Assembly (NCBI GenBank): GCA_049317265.1
Contig: JBMOIP010000001.1
Span: 186,001 to 250,000, forward strand
Source of the DNA: CAIVAT01 sp049317265
Lineage (GTDB): Bacteria > Bacteroidota > Bacteroidia > Bacteroidales > FEN-979
Direction of reading: 5' to 3'
Length of the DNA stretch: 64,000 nt
Each line of letters opens with the position of its first letter. The first letter of the stretch is position 1. The notes under the pieces are model-generated. The model did no database searches and was not told the origin of the DNA. It saw only the letters and a list, made by a program, of their open reading frames with translations. This document shows, one piece after another, positions 34,611-43,860 of this stretch. The position numbers and the translations under genes were made by a program.

Positions 34611-37436
34611 ATGACGAAGAATTTTACAGTTTTTTTCTTATCAGTATTATTTCCAATCCTGCTTTTCGGCCAGAAAAACATGCTCCGGGGGGTTGTGACA
34701 GATGCAAACTCAAACGAGACACTCATCGGGGCGACCATCTCCTATGGAGCCGGGAAAGGTGTGATCACCGATATGGATGGCCGCTATTTCGTTAAACTTG
34801 AAAAAGGGGTTTATCACATTAAAGTTTCCTACGTAGGCTATCTTCCACAGGAGATGGATATAACCATTTCGAAGTCGGAACAAACACAGAATTTTCAATT
34901 GAAAACACCTACACTTTCCGAGGTTGAGGTGGTGGCCGATGTAGCCAAAACGCGTGAAACGCCGGTTGCTTTTTCTACGGTTCAGCCAATCAAACTCCAG
35001 GAAGAACTTGCATCGCGCGATATTCCGATGATATTAAATAAAACGCCGGGAGTTTATGCCACCCAACAGGGCGGAGGCGACGGGGATGCCCGTATCAATA
35101 TCCGCGGATTCAGTCAAAGGAACTTAGCCGTTATGATTGATGGGATACCGGTCAATGACATGGAAAACGGATGGGTTTACTGGTCCAACTGGTTTGGACT
35201 GGATGCTGTAACGAGAAATATCCAGGTTCAGCGTGGTCTTGGATCCTCAAAGCTGGCGCTGCCGTCTGTTGGCGGCACCATGAATATTCAAACCAAGGGG
35301 ATCGATGCGAATTTTGGCGCAACCATCAAGCAAGAGGTTGGAGCCGATGGATACCTCCGTACTTCGTTAGGCGTTACCACAGGCCGATTGAAACATGGAT
35401 GGGGCATCACCGCAGCCGGATCTTACAAACAAGGAAATGGATGGGTTGAGAACACATGGACCAAAGGATGGTTTGGCTACCTCAGGGTTGACAAACAAAT
35501 GGGGAAACACACCCTCACATTTTCGGCCATGGGGGCGCCTCAAAAACATGCTCAGCGCGCTTATCAGAAATCCATCGCAACCTTTGAAAAGTACGGGATC
35601 CGATACAATTCAAACTGGGGTCACCTGAACCGATGGACGGAAAAGGATGCCGAAGGCAAACCAATTTATACCGGAACCACCGAAAATCTGTCCCAGTCAA
35701 AGAATTATTTCTTCAAACCACAGTTAAGTCTGCGCGATTTCTGGCGTATAAATGACAAACTTTACTGGTCAAATATTATTTATGCTTCTATCGGGAATGG
35801 TGGCGGAACCACCAACTTTTCATCCAATTCAGCGGGGGGTTATGGTACATCAACCTTCACGTTCAACCAGGCAGACGGCCTTATTAACTATCAGAACTAC
35901 TATGACAGGAATATGAATGATGCCACGGGCCGGTCTGAAGGGATCCTCCGCAGCAGTGTTAACAATCACAGGTGGTTCGGATTGTTGTCAACCTTCAGCC
36001 TGAACATTAGCCCCAAACTGACTTTTTCAGGTGGAATTGACCTCAGGACCTATAAGGGCCAGCACTATGGTGAAGTATACGACCTGCTGGGCGGCCAGTT
36101 CGTGCGCGATGATGCCAATAAGAACATCAACCCTTACCAGACTAAATTTTACGAGGGGGATAAAATCTATTACTACAACGATGCATTGGTGCGTTGGGGA
36201 GGAATTTTTACCGAATTGGAGTATAAAACCGGAAAATGGACGGCCTTTATCAATTTAACTGCAGCCGTTTCAGCCTACCAACGGATCGATTATTTTAAAA
36301 AGAAAGACCTGGTTCTGGATGGCAACACCTTTACAGAGGCGGTTGGATATGGAGATGTTTTTTACTACAACGGTACAGACAACCTCACCTACAGGTCTGT
36401 TGACACGAAATATACTTCCAATGATACCCTCTTTGTGATCAAACAAACCGGCAATCAGAAAGACACTTTATACATTGTCAACCCCACTGCCTATGACAAT
36501 ACCTCCCCTGAAGCACGGGCTACTCAGACAAAATGGAAAATCTTTCCCGGCTTTACAGTTAAGGGTGGTTTGAACTATAATATTGATCAAAAAAACAATA
36601 TTTTCCTCAACCTGGGATATCTCTCCAAGGCTCCTCGTTTTTCAAATGTGTTTAACAATGCAAACCAGGAGATTCTCAATCCGAAAAACGAAATCATTCA
36701 GGCCATTGAGCTTGGATACAGCCTGAATACGAAGAGAATCGCATTGAATGTGAACGGATACTTCATCAAGTGGAACAACCGGCCACTTGATTCCCCGCTG
36801 ACCTATACCGATCCGAAATCGCAGGATGCTTTCCCTTACAACATCAACGGAATTGATGCACTGCACAAGGGAATTGAAATTGAATTTGGGTTTAAGCCAA
36901 TCCCGGCTATTCAATGGGACCAGGTTCTTTCCTATGGCGATTGGAAATGGCAGTCGGGTGGAACAGCATACGTTTATGATCCTACAGGAAACCTTGTTAC
37001 AAGCTTTGCATATAACGCCAAGGGTGTTCACGTTGGCGATGCTGCCCAGCTCCAGTTTATGGAGAGTGTCCGGTGGGAAATTATTAAGTACCTCTATGTC
37101 TCAGGGAGTTTTACCCTCTTTGATAAAAACTATTCCCAGATGGATCCAACATCTCTGACCGCTAAATTCCTTGATGCCAATGGTAATCCAAGGGATTCAT
37201 GGAAGATGCCGGTGTATTACCTTGTGGACTTTAATGCAGGTTATAAATTTACGTTGAAAAAATTTAAACTTGATCTTCGTGCCACCGTGCTTAATGTGCT
37301 TGACAAGGTGTACATCGCCGATGCAAAAAATAATGATTCCTACTCAACCACCACAACTAATTTTGATGCCGCATCAGCCGGTGTATACTATGGTGTTGGC
37401 AGAACTTTCAATATTTCCGTAGCGCTCACTTATTAA
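34611..37436 (+). CDS. TonB-dependent outer-membrane receptor
   Basis: Outer-membrane beta-barrel importer energised by TonB, 941 residues. After a signal peptide (about 1-20) comes a carboxypeptidase-regulatory-like domain (about 24-105), a plug domain (about 115-230; the stretch INIRGFSQRNLAVMIDGIPVND is characteristic), then a large barrel ending in an aromatic-rich strand (FNISVALTY). There is no SusD-like partner, so this is not a classical polysaccharide locus. The substrate is unknown. The flanking secreted LTD and PLD-fold proteins suggest uptake of products of an extracellular phosphodiesterase or nuclease (inference). Confidence 0.93.
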   Translation: MTKNFTVFFLSVLFPILLFGQKNMLRGVVTDANSNETLIGATISYGAGKGVITDMDGRYFVKLEKGVYHIKVSYVGYLPQEMDITISKSEQTQNFQLKTPTLSEVEVVADVAKTRETPVAFSTVQPIKLQEELASRDIPMILNKTPGVYATQQGGGDGDARINIRGFSQRNLAVMIDGIPVNDMENGWVYWSNWFGLDAVTRNIQVQRGLGSSKLALPSVGGTMNIQTKGIDANFGATIKQEVGADGYLRTSLGVTTGRLKHGWGITAAGSYKQGNGWVENTWTKGWFGYLRVDKQMGKHTLTFSAMGAPQKHAQRAYQKSIATFEKYGIRYNSNWGHLNRWTEKDAEGKPIYTGTTENLSQSKNYFFKPQLSLRDFWRINDKLYWSNIIYASIGNGGGTTNFSSNSAGGYGTSTFTFNQADGLINYQNYYDRNMNDATGRSEGILRSSVNNHRWFGLLSTFSLNISPKLTFSGGIDLRTYKGQHYGEVYDLLGGQFVRDDANKNINPYQTKFYEGDKIYYYNDALVRWGGIFTELEYKTGKWTAFINLTAAVSAYQRIDYFKKKDLVLDGNTFTEAVGYGDVFYYNGTDNLTYRSVDTKYTSNDTLFVIKQTGNQKDTLYIVNPTAYDNTSPEARATQTKWKIFPGFTVKGGLNYNIDQKNNIFLNLGYLSKAPRFSNVFNNANQEILNPKNEIIQAIELGYSLNTKRIALNVNGYFIKWNNRPLDSPLTYTDPKSQDAFPYNINGIDALHKGIEIEFGFKPIPAIQWDQVLSYGDWKWQSGGTAYVYDPTGNLVTSFAYNAKGVHVGDAAQLQFMESVRWEIIKYLYVSGSFTLFDKNYSQMDPTSLTAKFLDANGNPRDSWKMPVYYLVDFNAGYKFTLKKFKLDLRATVLNVLDKVYIADAKNNDSYSTTTTNFDAASAGVYYGVGRTFNISVALTY

Positions 37437-37490
37437 TTATCGATCGTTCGTTACCATTTAAACCGATTATTTTAACCTGAAACAAAAAAA

Positions 37491-39938
37491 ATGAAAAAAA
37501 TAGCATTATCAATTTTATGTCTGATCATCCTGGGAATCCAGGGGTTCTCCCAGGCCAATATTGCAGCTGCAAGGGCCATGCCTGAAGGTTCTACGGTGAC
37601 GATCCGTGGTATCGTTACCAACGGCTCCGAGCTTGGCATCATCAGGTACATCCAGGATGGGACAGGCGGGATTGCTGCTTACGGAGGTATTGTAAGTGGT
37701 ATCGAGCGTGGCGATTCAGTGGTTGTTGTAGGTGTGACCAAAAATTACAACTATTTGCTGGAACTCGATCCGGTGAATTCGATTGTGGCCATTGCTCCAA
37801 AACCCTCACCAGCGCCCATCGTTATTACACCGGGTCAGCTGAAAGAGCAGTATGAAGCCATGTTGATCAAATTGGTGGATGTAACCTTTGCCAATGCGGG
37901 AGGTGTCTTTGCAGGCAATACAAACTATAATGTCACCGCCAATGGGCAGACATGCCAGGTTCGTGTGAACACCGCTTCAAACCTGGTTGGCCAGATCATC
38001 CCGGCCGACGCGGTAACTCTTGTCGGTATCTGTTCCCAGTTTTCATTTACCAGCCCCTCAAGTGGTTACCAGATGCTGCTGCGTGATAAGAATGATATCA
38101 TCAGCAACAGTACCATCGTTTTCACCACACCCCTCAAAGTTTCAGGTATTACCACAAGTGCTATCACCCTCGACTGGAACACCAATATTGCCGGGACGAC
38201 TGAACTTTTCTACGGTCTTACCCCCCAGCTTGAACTTGGCCACCTGAGTGTTGCAGGTACAGGAACAGCCCATACAATTAATATAACAGGCAGAAATCCT
38301 GCCGATCTTCTCTATGTGCAGTCATTCTCCGTTGCTGCTTCGGATACCGGTTTCTCCGGGTTGAAAACTTTTATCACCCAGTCTACCTCCACCGGGAATA
38401 TCAAAACCTATTTTTCCCGGCCGGTTGATACCACGGTAGCCAACGGCGGACCTAAGGCCATCCAGATTTACCGCGCCGTGGATGATACATGTATTGCATA
38501 TATCAGCCGCGCAAAACAATCCATCGACATTGCCATCTATAATTTTAATGTAGAAGGAATCAGCAATATTGCAGCTGCCCTGAATGCAGCCTTTGCACGC
38601 GGCGTAAAAGTAAGGGTAGTTACCGATGGCGGCACCAACAACTCTGCAATCCCTACCCTGGTAGCTGGTATCGGCAAGATCGGCCGGCCGGTTACAACAG
38701 GTATTATGCACAATAAATTTATGGTGATCGACGGTCAGTCGGCCAACCAGGATGATCCGATTGTCTGGACAGGTTCCTGCAACTGGACGGACCAGAATGT
38801 GAATACGGATGCCAATAATATCCTCTTTATCCAGGATGCAAGCCTGGCAAAGGTCTACACCCTCGAATTTAACGAGATGTTCGGTTCAACCACCACAACG
38901 CCCAATGCAACCAATGCAAAGTTTGGTCCTGCAAAATCAGATAATACCCCGCACGAATTGATCATTGGCGGGAACCGCGTTGAAGTCTTTTTCAGCCCCA
39001 GCGACGGTGTGAACCAGCAGATTGTGAACCATCTTGCCACAGCTAACAGCGACATTGAGATCGGAACCATGCTCATTACCCGGAAAATCATCAGCGACGC
39101 GATCATTGCCAGGAAAAATGCCGGGGTCACTGCCAAAGTGATCATTTCCAGCATCTCCACATCGGATGCTACCGTAGTGGCCGACCTTGGAGCCTCCCTT
39201 GGGAATTATTTCAGGGTTTACAGCGAACAGGGTTTGCTTCACAGCAAAGTGATGATTCTTGATCAGTCAAATGCTGCTTCCGACCCGTTGGTCTGGACCG
39301 GTTCGCATAACTGGAGCGATGCTGCCAATGTTTCCAACGACGAAAATTCCATCGTTATTCATAATGCAGCGGTGAGTAATTTGTATTACCAGGAATTCAA
39401 AAAACGGTTTGACCTTGCCACACCATTTGTTGATCATCCTGTTCTTGACCTGGGTAATGATACCACTGTTTCCGCCGGGGATGAAGTTACGCTCGACGCC
39501 AAACTTTTTGATACTTATGTGTGGTCAAACGGCGCATTTACCCGGACCATTACCGTTGATTCCACCGGAACCGGTATCGGTGTAAAAAAGGTATACTGCA
39601 GGGTTACCAATCAGTATGGCACCCAATCGGATACCATCAGGATCACCTTCAGATATGGTATAGGAATCGGTGAGAAAAATTCACTGGTCTCCAAATTCAA
39701 CACCTATCCCAATCCAAGCAACGGAAACTTCAGCATCGATTTTAATGCAAAGGAGAGTGCCCCTGTTTCCTTTGAACTATTGTCATTCGACGGTCGCGTC
39801 ATCTGGCAATCACAGGCTACCGCCACCCCAGGGTTTAACTCAGTCAAAGTAAATAAGGCTGATTTGCCTGCCGGACTGTACCTCGTGAGATTGAGAACAT
39901 CCGCCGGGGATCTTGGCCGGAAAATGGTTATAAAATAG
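37491..39938 (+). CDS. T9SS-exported phospholipase-D-fold protein with OB-like N-terminus
   Basis: Predicted secreted phosphodiesterase of 815 residues. A signal peptide (about 1-20) leads to an OB-fold-like region (about 21-200, 'GSTVTIRGIVTNG') of the type found with extracellular nucleases, then an FnIII-like strand region. Two PLD half-sites follow, H407-x-K409 (HNKFMVID) and H584-x-K586 (HSKVMILD), each with a downstream W-T-G-S-x-N-W. The paired HKD motifs imply phosphodiester hydrolysis, on DNA or phospholipid. A T9SS type A sorting domain closes the protein (YPNPSNGNFSIDF onward). It is 54 bases after the TonB receptor and probably in its operon. A strong terminator follows. Confidence 0.9.
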   Translation: MKKIALSILCLIILGIQGFSQANIAAARAMPEGSTVTIRGIVTNGSELGIIRYIQDGTGGIAAYGGIVSGIERGDSVVVVGVTKNYNYLLELDPVNSIVAIAPKPSPAPIVITPGQLKEQYEAMLIKLVDVTFANAGGVFAGNTNYNVTANGQTCQVRVNTASNLVGQIIPADAVTLVGICSQFSFTSPSSGYQMLLRDKNDIISNSTIVFTTPLKVSGITTSAITLDWNTNIAGTTELFYGLTPQLELGHLSVAGTGTAHTINITGRNPADLLYVQSFSVAASDTGFSGLKTFITQSTSTGNIKTYFSRPVDTTVANGGPKAIQIYRAVDDTCIAYISRAKQSIDIAIYNFNVEGISNIAAALNAAFARGVKVRVVTDGGTNNSAIPTLVAGIGKIGRPVTTGIMHNKFMVIDGQSANQDDPIVWTGSCNWTDQNVNTDANNILFIQDASLAKVYTLEFNEMFGSTTTTPNATNAKFGPAKSDNTPHELIIGGNRVEVFFSPSDGVNQQIVNHLATANSDIEIGTMLITRKIISDAIIARKNAGVTAKVIISSISTSDATVVADLGASLGNYFRVYSEQGLLHSKVMILDQSNAASDPLVWTGSHNWSDAANVSNDENSIVIHNAAVSNLYYQEFKKRFDLATPFVDHPVLDLGNDTTVSAGDEVTLDAKLFDTYVWSNGAFTRTITVDSTGTGIGVKKVYCRVTNQYGTQSDTIRITFRYGIGIGEKNSLVSKFNTYPNPSNGNFSIDFNAKESAPVSFELLSFDGRVIWQSQATATPGFNSVKVNKADLPAGLYLVRLRTSAGDLGRKMVIK

Positions 39939-39948
39939 GTACGATCAT

Positions 39949-39978
39949 GGGCCGGGTGCAATACCCGGTCCCTTTTTT
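39949..39978 (+). terminator. Terminator after the PLD-fold gene
   Basis: GGGCCGGGT-gcaat-ACCCGGTCCC (one bulge) is followed by six T's. A textbook rho-independent terminator at the end of the surface locus. Confidence 0.85.
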
Positions 39979-40020
39979 CGTTATCATCAGAAATATTCTT
40001 CACGCTAAAAACATTGGTTT

Positions 40021-40761
40021 GTGTCAGATTGCCTGGTAATCATTCCTACTTATAACGAAAAGGATAATGTGGAACGCATTATCCGCAAAGTGTTTTCATT
40101 GCCAAAAGAGCTGGATATTCTTATTGTGGAGGATAACTCGCCCGACGGAACCGCCGCAATCGTTAAAACACTGATGTCGGAGTTCCCAACCCGCCTGTTT
40201 ATTGAAGAGCGCAAGGGAAAACTGGGATTGGGCACTGCCTATATCCATGGCTTTAAATGGGCATTGAATCGTAGCTATGAGTTTGTTTTTGAAATGGATG
40301 CCGACTTCTCGCATAACCCCGATGACCTGCTCCGCCTTTATGATGCGGCAAAGAACCATGGTGGCGATGTAGTCATTGGTTCCCGCTATATTACAGGAGT
40401 GAATGTTGTCAACTGGCCGATGGGCCGTGTACTGATGTCCTATGTGGCATCGATCTATGTGAGGTTTGTTACCCGGATGAAGGTGATGGACACCACAGCA
40501 GGCTTTAAGTGCTATACCCGCAAAGTCCTCGAAACAATCGATCTTGGGAAGGTCCGGTTTACGGGATATGCATTTCAGATCGAGATGAAATATACCGCAT
40601 GGAAACTCGGATTCAACATTGTGGAGGTTCCGATCATCTTTACCGACCGCACAATGGGAGAGTCAAAGATGAGCAAAGGGATCTTTAAGGAGGCTGTGCT
40701 TGGCGTTATCAGCCTACGCTGGAGAAGCATGCTGAACAGGTACAAACCCCGCCAGAATTAA
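40021..40761 (+). CDS. Polyprenol-phosphate mannosyltransferase (GT2), GTG start
   Basis: GT-A fold glycosyltransferase of family 2, resembling dolichol/polyprenol-phosphate mannose synthase, 246 residues. It begins at GTG 40021 with CLVIIPTYNEKDNV, followed by the nucleotide-binding VEDNSPDGT and the metal-binding EMDADFSHNPDDL at about 90-102. There are no C-terminal membrane helices, so it is the soluble DPM1-like form. It would charge a lipid carrier with a hexose for envelope glycan or protein glycosylation; T9SS organisms do glycosylate exported proteins, but a link here is only an inference. Confidence 0.92.
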   Translation: MSDCLVIIPTYNEKDNVERIIRKVFSLPKELDILIVEDNSPDGTAAIVKTLMSEFPTRLFIEERKGKLGLGTAYIHGFKWALNRSYEFVFEMDADFSHNPDDLLRLYDAAKNHGGDVVIGSRYITGVNVVNWPMGRVLMSYVASIYVRFVTRMKVMDTTAGFKCYTRKVLETIDLGKVRFTGYAFQIEMKYTAWKLGFNIVEVPIIFTDRTMGESKMSKGIFKEAVLGVISLRWRSMLNRYKPRQN

Positions 40762-40827
40762 CGCAAGCATTGCCGCAAAATGCAACGCCTTTTCCCTGAT
40801 TGTCTGCTTTGCGATTTCTTTGTGTCT

Positions 40828-40851
40828 TTGTGGTTATTTTTTTAACCACAA
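40828..40851 (+). terminator. TTGTGGTTA/TAACCACAA hairpin
   Basis: Nine-base arms around a T-rich loop, within a stretch of 'ctttgtgtctttgtgg ... ggtcacaa' words that recurs in variant form at 45236 and 48329. It could stop the glycosyltransferase transcript but is more likely a dispersed repeat. Confidence 0.45.
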
Positions 40852-40915
40852 GGGTCACAATGTGTTACACGAAGGTCACAAAGGAGTGGCATGAAGGAAT
40901 TAATCTGAATGACTC

Positions 40916-42268
40916 ATGACTAAATTTTATATTCATAATGCGCTGATTGTAAATGAAGGCAAACGGTTTTCCGGGGGCATTCTTTTATCCGATGGTATTA
41001 TTGTTGAAATATTTCAAGGAAATGCACCGGCTGATTATCCAATGCCCGGGGATGTCATTTCCATCGATGCAAAGCAGAAGTATCTCCTCCCCGGTGTGAT
41101 TGACGATCATGTCCATTTTCGTGAACCGGGGCTGACTCAAAAAGGCGATATTCATACGGAAAGCAGGGCTGCCGTGGCAGGTGGTGTTACCTCCTATATG
41201 GAGATGCCGAACACCATTCCGAATGCGACCACCATTGAAATCCTCGAGGAGAAATTCAACCTGGCGTCAAAAAAATCGCTTGCCAACTACTCATTCCTGT
41301 TAGGAGCCACCAATACCAATATTGCTGAAATCGAAAAGGCTGATCCATCCAAAATATGCGGATTGAAACTCTTCATGGGCGCCTCAACCGGGAATATGCT
41401 GGTGGATGATGAAAAAGCCCTGGAAGCGATCTTTGCAAAATCACCCCTCCTTATCGTCGTGCATGCCGAAGAGGAGTCTGTCATAAAGAAGAATCTGAGT
41501 GCATTCAAAGAACAATACGGAGAGGATATTCCGGCATCAGCCCATCCGATGATCCGTTCCACCGAGGCTTGTTTCAGGTCATCGGAAAAGGCGGTTGAGC
41601 TGGCGACAAAGTTCAATGTAAGAATCCATCTTGCTCACTTGTCAACAGCAGTTGAATTGCAATTACTCCGCAACGACATTCCGCTTGAAGAAAAAACAGT
41701 GACCGGAGAGGTGTGTATCCATCACCTCTGGTTCGACGATCGCGATTACGATGATCTGGGCGCCAAGATTAAATGGAATCCTGCCATCAAGGGAAGCGGC
41801 GACAGGTTAGCTTTGTTTGAAGGACTTTTAAACGGTAAAATAGACTTGATTGCCACCGATCATGCACCGCACCTGAAAGGGGAGAAGGAGCAAAAATATA
41901 CGGGATGCCCTTCAGGTGGGCCGATGATCCAGCACTCCCTGGTTGCCATGTTCGGTTTTTTTCAGCTGGGAAAAATTTCAGTGGAGAAAATTGTGGAGAA
42001 AATGTGCCACGCACCTGCCATCCTTTACAGGGTTGACAACCGGGGGTTTCTCCGCAAAGGTTATGCCGCCGACCTGGTGCTCGTTGATCCTGATCATCCC
42101 TGGACGGTGGAGCCGGATAACATTCTTTATAAATGCGGATGGTCGCCTTTTGAAGGGGTTACATTCAAATCACGGGTAACGCACACCTGGGTAAACGGGA
42201 ACCTTGTTTATAACCAGGGAAGATTCGATGAAACTGTAAAAGGTCAGCAATTACGCTTTAATTATTGA
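40916..42268 (+). CDS. pyrC: Dihydroorotase
   Basis: Zinc amidohydrolase that cyclises carbamoyl aspartate to dihydroorotate in pyrimidine synthesis. The product has 450 residues. Metal ligands H65-V-H67 lie in DDHVHFREPG, the hallmark of class I dihydroorotases; the downstream LKLFMGASTGNM, HAEEESV, IHLAHLST and ATDHAPH segments complete the TIM-barrel active site. Single gene; carbamoyltransferase genes are not in the window. It is followed 10 bases later by a lipoprotein gene on the same strand. Confidence 0.95.
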   Translation: MTKFYIHNALIVNEGKRFSGGILLSDGIIVEIFQGNAPADYPMPGDVISIDAKQKYLLPGVIDDHVHFREPGLTQKGDIHTESRAAVAGGVTSYMEMPNTIPNATTIEILEEKFNLASKKSLANYSFLLGATNTNIAEIEKADPSKICGLKLFMGASTGNMLVDDEKALEAIFAKSPLLIVVHAEEESVIKKNLSAFKEQYGEDIPASAHPMIRSTEACFRSSEKAVELATKFNVRIHLAHLSTAVELQLLRNDIPLEEKTVTGEVCIHHLWFDDRDYDDLGAKIKWNPAIKGSGDRLALFEGLLNGKIDLIATDHAPHLKGEKEQKYTGCPSGGPMIQHSLVAMFGFFQLGKISVEKIVEKMCHAPAILYRVDNRGFLRKGYAADLVLVDPDHPWTVEPDNILYKCGWSPFEGVTFKSRVTHTWVNGNLVYNQGRFDETVKGQQLRFNY

Positions 42269-42278
42269 TAGAAACACC

Positions 42279-42725
42279 ATGTTGCAGATGAAAACAAAAC
42301 TACTCATTCTTACCCTGTTGATTTTTGGAATGGCTTCCTGTCGTTTCGAAAACGCCGTGATCGAAGAGACCTATCCTGACGGATCAACCAAACGCCTTTG
42401 CGTTTACAAGGGTAGGGGCGAAGGGCGCGAATTACTGAAGGAAACAACCTACTATCCTAACAAACACGCGCAGATGGAAGGAACCTACAAAGAGAACAAA
42501 CGCGACGGGAAGTGGACCTATTGGTATGAAAACGGGAAATTGTGGAGTGAGGGTATCTATGTAAAAGGTAAATCAGACGGTAAACGTGTGACCTATTTTG
42601 AAAACGGGAAGGTTCGGTACGACGGATATTATAAAGAAGACATGCGCGTCGGGAGGTGGAAATTCTTTGATGAAAACGGGCGGTTGCTCAAGGAGCTTGA
42701 TTATTCAACCCCGGTAAAGCAGTGA
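42279..42725 (+). CDS. MORN/YwqK-like repeat lipoprotein
   Basis: Small predicted lipoprotein of 148 residues (145 if it starts at the second ATG, 42288). A hydrophobic leader ends in a lipobox FGMASC with Cys21. The rest consists of repeated MORN-type strands: GTYKENKRDGKWTYWYENG, GIYVKGKSDGKRVTYFENG and GYYKEDMRVGRWKFFDENG. Such proteins are annotated as YwqK family antitoxins by similarity, but in Bacteroidota they are usually envelope lipoproteins with no toxin partner, and none is seen here. It lies 10 bases after pyrC. Function unknown. Confidence 0.85.
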   Translation: MLQMKTKLLILTLLIFGMASCRFENAVIEETYPDGSTKRLCVYKGRGEGRELLKETTYYPNKHAQMEGTYKENKRDGKWTYWYENGKLWSEGIYVKGKSDGKRVTYFENGKVRYDGYYKEDMRVGRWKFFDENGRLLKELDYSTPVKQ

Positions 42726-42760
42726 GCATTGAACAATGAGCAATTAACAATTTCCCAGTG

Positions 42761-43777
42761 TTAATAGCTGATGGTCATATACACCGGCATGTGATCACTG
42801 TACCCGCCGAAATAGTCTTTGGAGCCGGCGGTGCGATTAGGAACCATCTCCCCGGATTTATTTTTAAACAGTAGCCACTCCGGTTTGAAAATGTAGGCGT
42901 AGGGTGTTGATACCATCGGCCCTTTCCCGGTTTTATCTTCAAGGAGGTTCCCCGATACGATAAACTGGTCGAACAGATCCCAGTCCTTGTAATAAAGGGT
43001 TCCTTCACCCTGCAGGAACCTGTTGTACATCAGGTTATACAGCCCGGTTGAGGTGATCGTTTCAGCGGGATTCCTGGCGCCCAGAAAATCTGCGATGCTT
43101 TTATTGTTGGGCTCGTCGTTTAAATCGCCCATAATTATAAGCTTTGCTTTTGGATTGCGGGCAATAAGGGAATCTGTAAGATGCTTTAAGGTGGTTGCAT
43201 TTTCAATCCTGTGTGGCTCAGTTTCAGTAGCGCCCCCTGAACGGGATTTCCAGTGGTTGACAAAAATATGAAATGTGTCTTTTTTAGCATCCGCCAGCCT
43301 TACATACAGGATTGCCCTGGTTTTAAAAGAGTGAGCTGAAGGGAATGCGTGGTGTCCACAGTATTTCATGACTCCTTTTCTGTAAACCAACCCCACGTTG
43401 ATACCCCTCGGATCGCTTCCTGCGTCGAGGATTGCTTTGTAACCGCCTTTCGCCAGCCGTGTTTTGGTGATCAGATCATTCAATACGGTCATGTTCTCCA
43501 CTTCAGCCAAACCGATCACAGCGGGCAGGTTAATGCTGTCGATGGAGGCCAGCGCCCTGGCAATGTGGTTCAGTTTGGTTGTATACCGCTGACTGGTCCA
43601 GGCAATTTTTGCACCTGGTAGAAAGTCCTCATCACTCTTGTTGGGATCATCAATGGTATCAAAACTGTTTTCCGTGTTATAGAACGCGATTTTAAAGGCT
43701 CCTCCCTGCCCCTTCTGGGCGTGCAGATCGATCAGGAGCATAAAGAAGATAATTGCCAGGAACAGGTTCAGACGCAT
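42761..43777 (-). CDS. Secreted endonuclease/exonuclease/phosphatase family protein
   Basis: Predicted exported metal-dependent phosphoesterase of 338 residues with a signal peptide (about 1-20, ending LHAQ). EEP-fold motifs in order: FYNTENSFD (about 32), GLAEVEN with the metal-binding Glu (about 90), NHWKSRSGG (about 176), MGDLNDEP (about 219) and the terminal SDHMPVYM with the catalytic His. These belong to the DNase I-like superfamily; substrate could be DNA, RNA or phospholipid. Together with the PLD-fold and LTD proteins 3-9 kb away it hints at extracellular nucleic-acid or phosphate scavenging (inference). Confidence 0.9.
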   Translation of the reverse strand: MRLNLFLAIIFFMLLIDLHAQKGQGGAFKIAFYNTENSFDTIDDPNKSDEDFLPGAKIAWTSQRYTTKLNHIARALASIDSINLPAVIGLAEVENMTVLNDLITKTRLAKGGYKAILDAGSDPRGINVGLVYRKGVMKYCGHHAFPSAHSFKTRAILYVRLADAKKDTFHIFVNHWKSRSGGATETEPHRIENATTLKHLTDSLIARNPKAKLIIMGDLNDEPNNKSIADFLGARNPAETITSTGLYNLMYNRFLQGEGTLYYKDWDLFDQFIVSGNLLEDKTGKGPMVSTPYAYIFKPEWLLFKNKSGEMVPNRTAGSKDYFGGYSDHMPVYMTISY

Positions 43778-43807
43778 GGTGCAGGGGTTAAATTTGTGGC
43801 AAAGATC

Positions 43808-43842
43808 AAAAAAAAAGGGGTACCCCTGACGAGGCCCCCTTC
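43808..43842 (-). terminator. Terminator after the coiled-coil lipoprotein gene
   Basis: Read on the minus strand, a GGGG...CCCC hairpin (with AGGGGTACCCCT) is followed by a run of T (complement of the A-run at 43808-43816). It lies between the coiled-coil gene and the EEP gene, both on the minus strand. Confidence 0.6.
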
Positions 43843-43860
43843 TATTTCATTCAGTTATTA

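Noticed and set aside
34611..37436. SusC of a polysaccharide utilisation locus
   Set aside because: No SusD partner, glycoside hydrolase or PUL regulator is adjacent; the receptor is better called a generic TonB-dependent receptor.
42279..42725. Toxin-antitoxin system suggested by the YwqK-like repeats
   Set aside because: There is a lipoprotein signal and no partner toxin gene next to it; pyrC and the convergent EEP gene are the neighbours.
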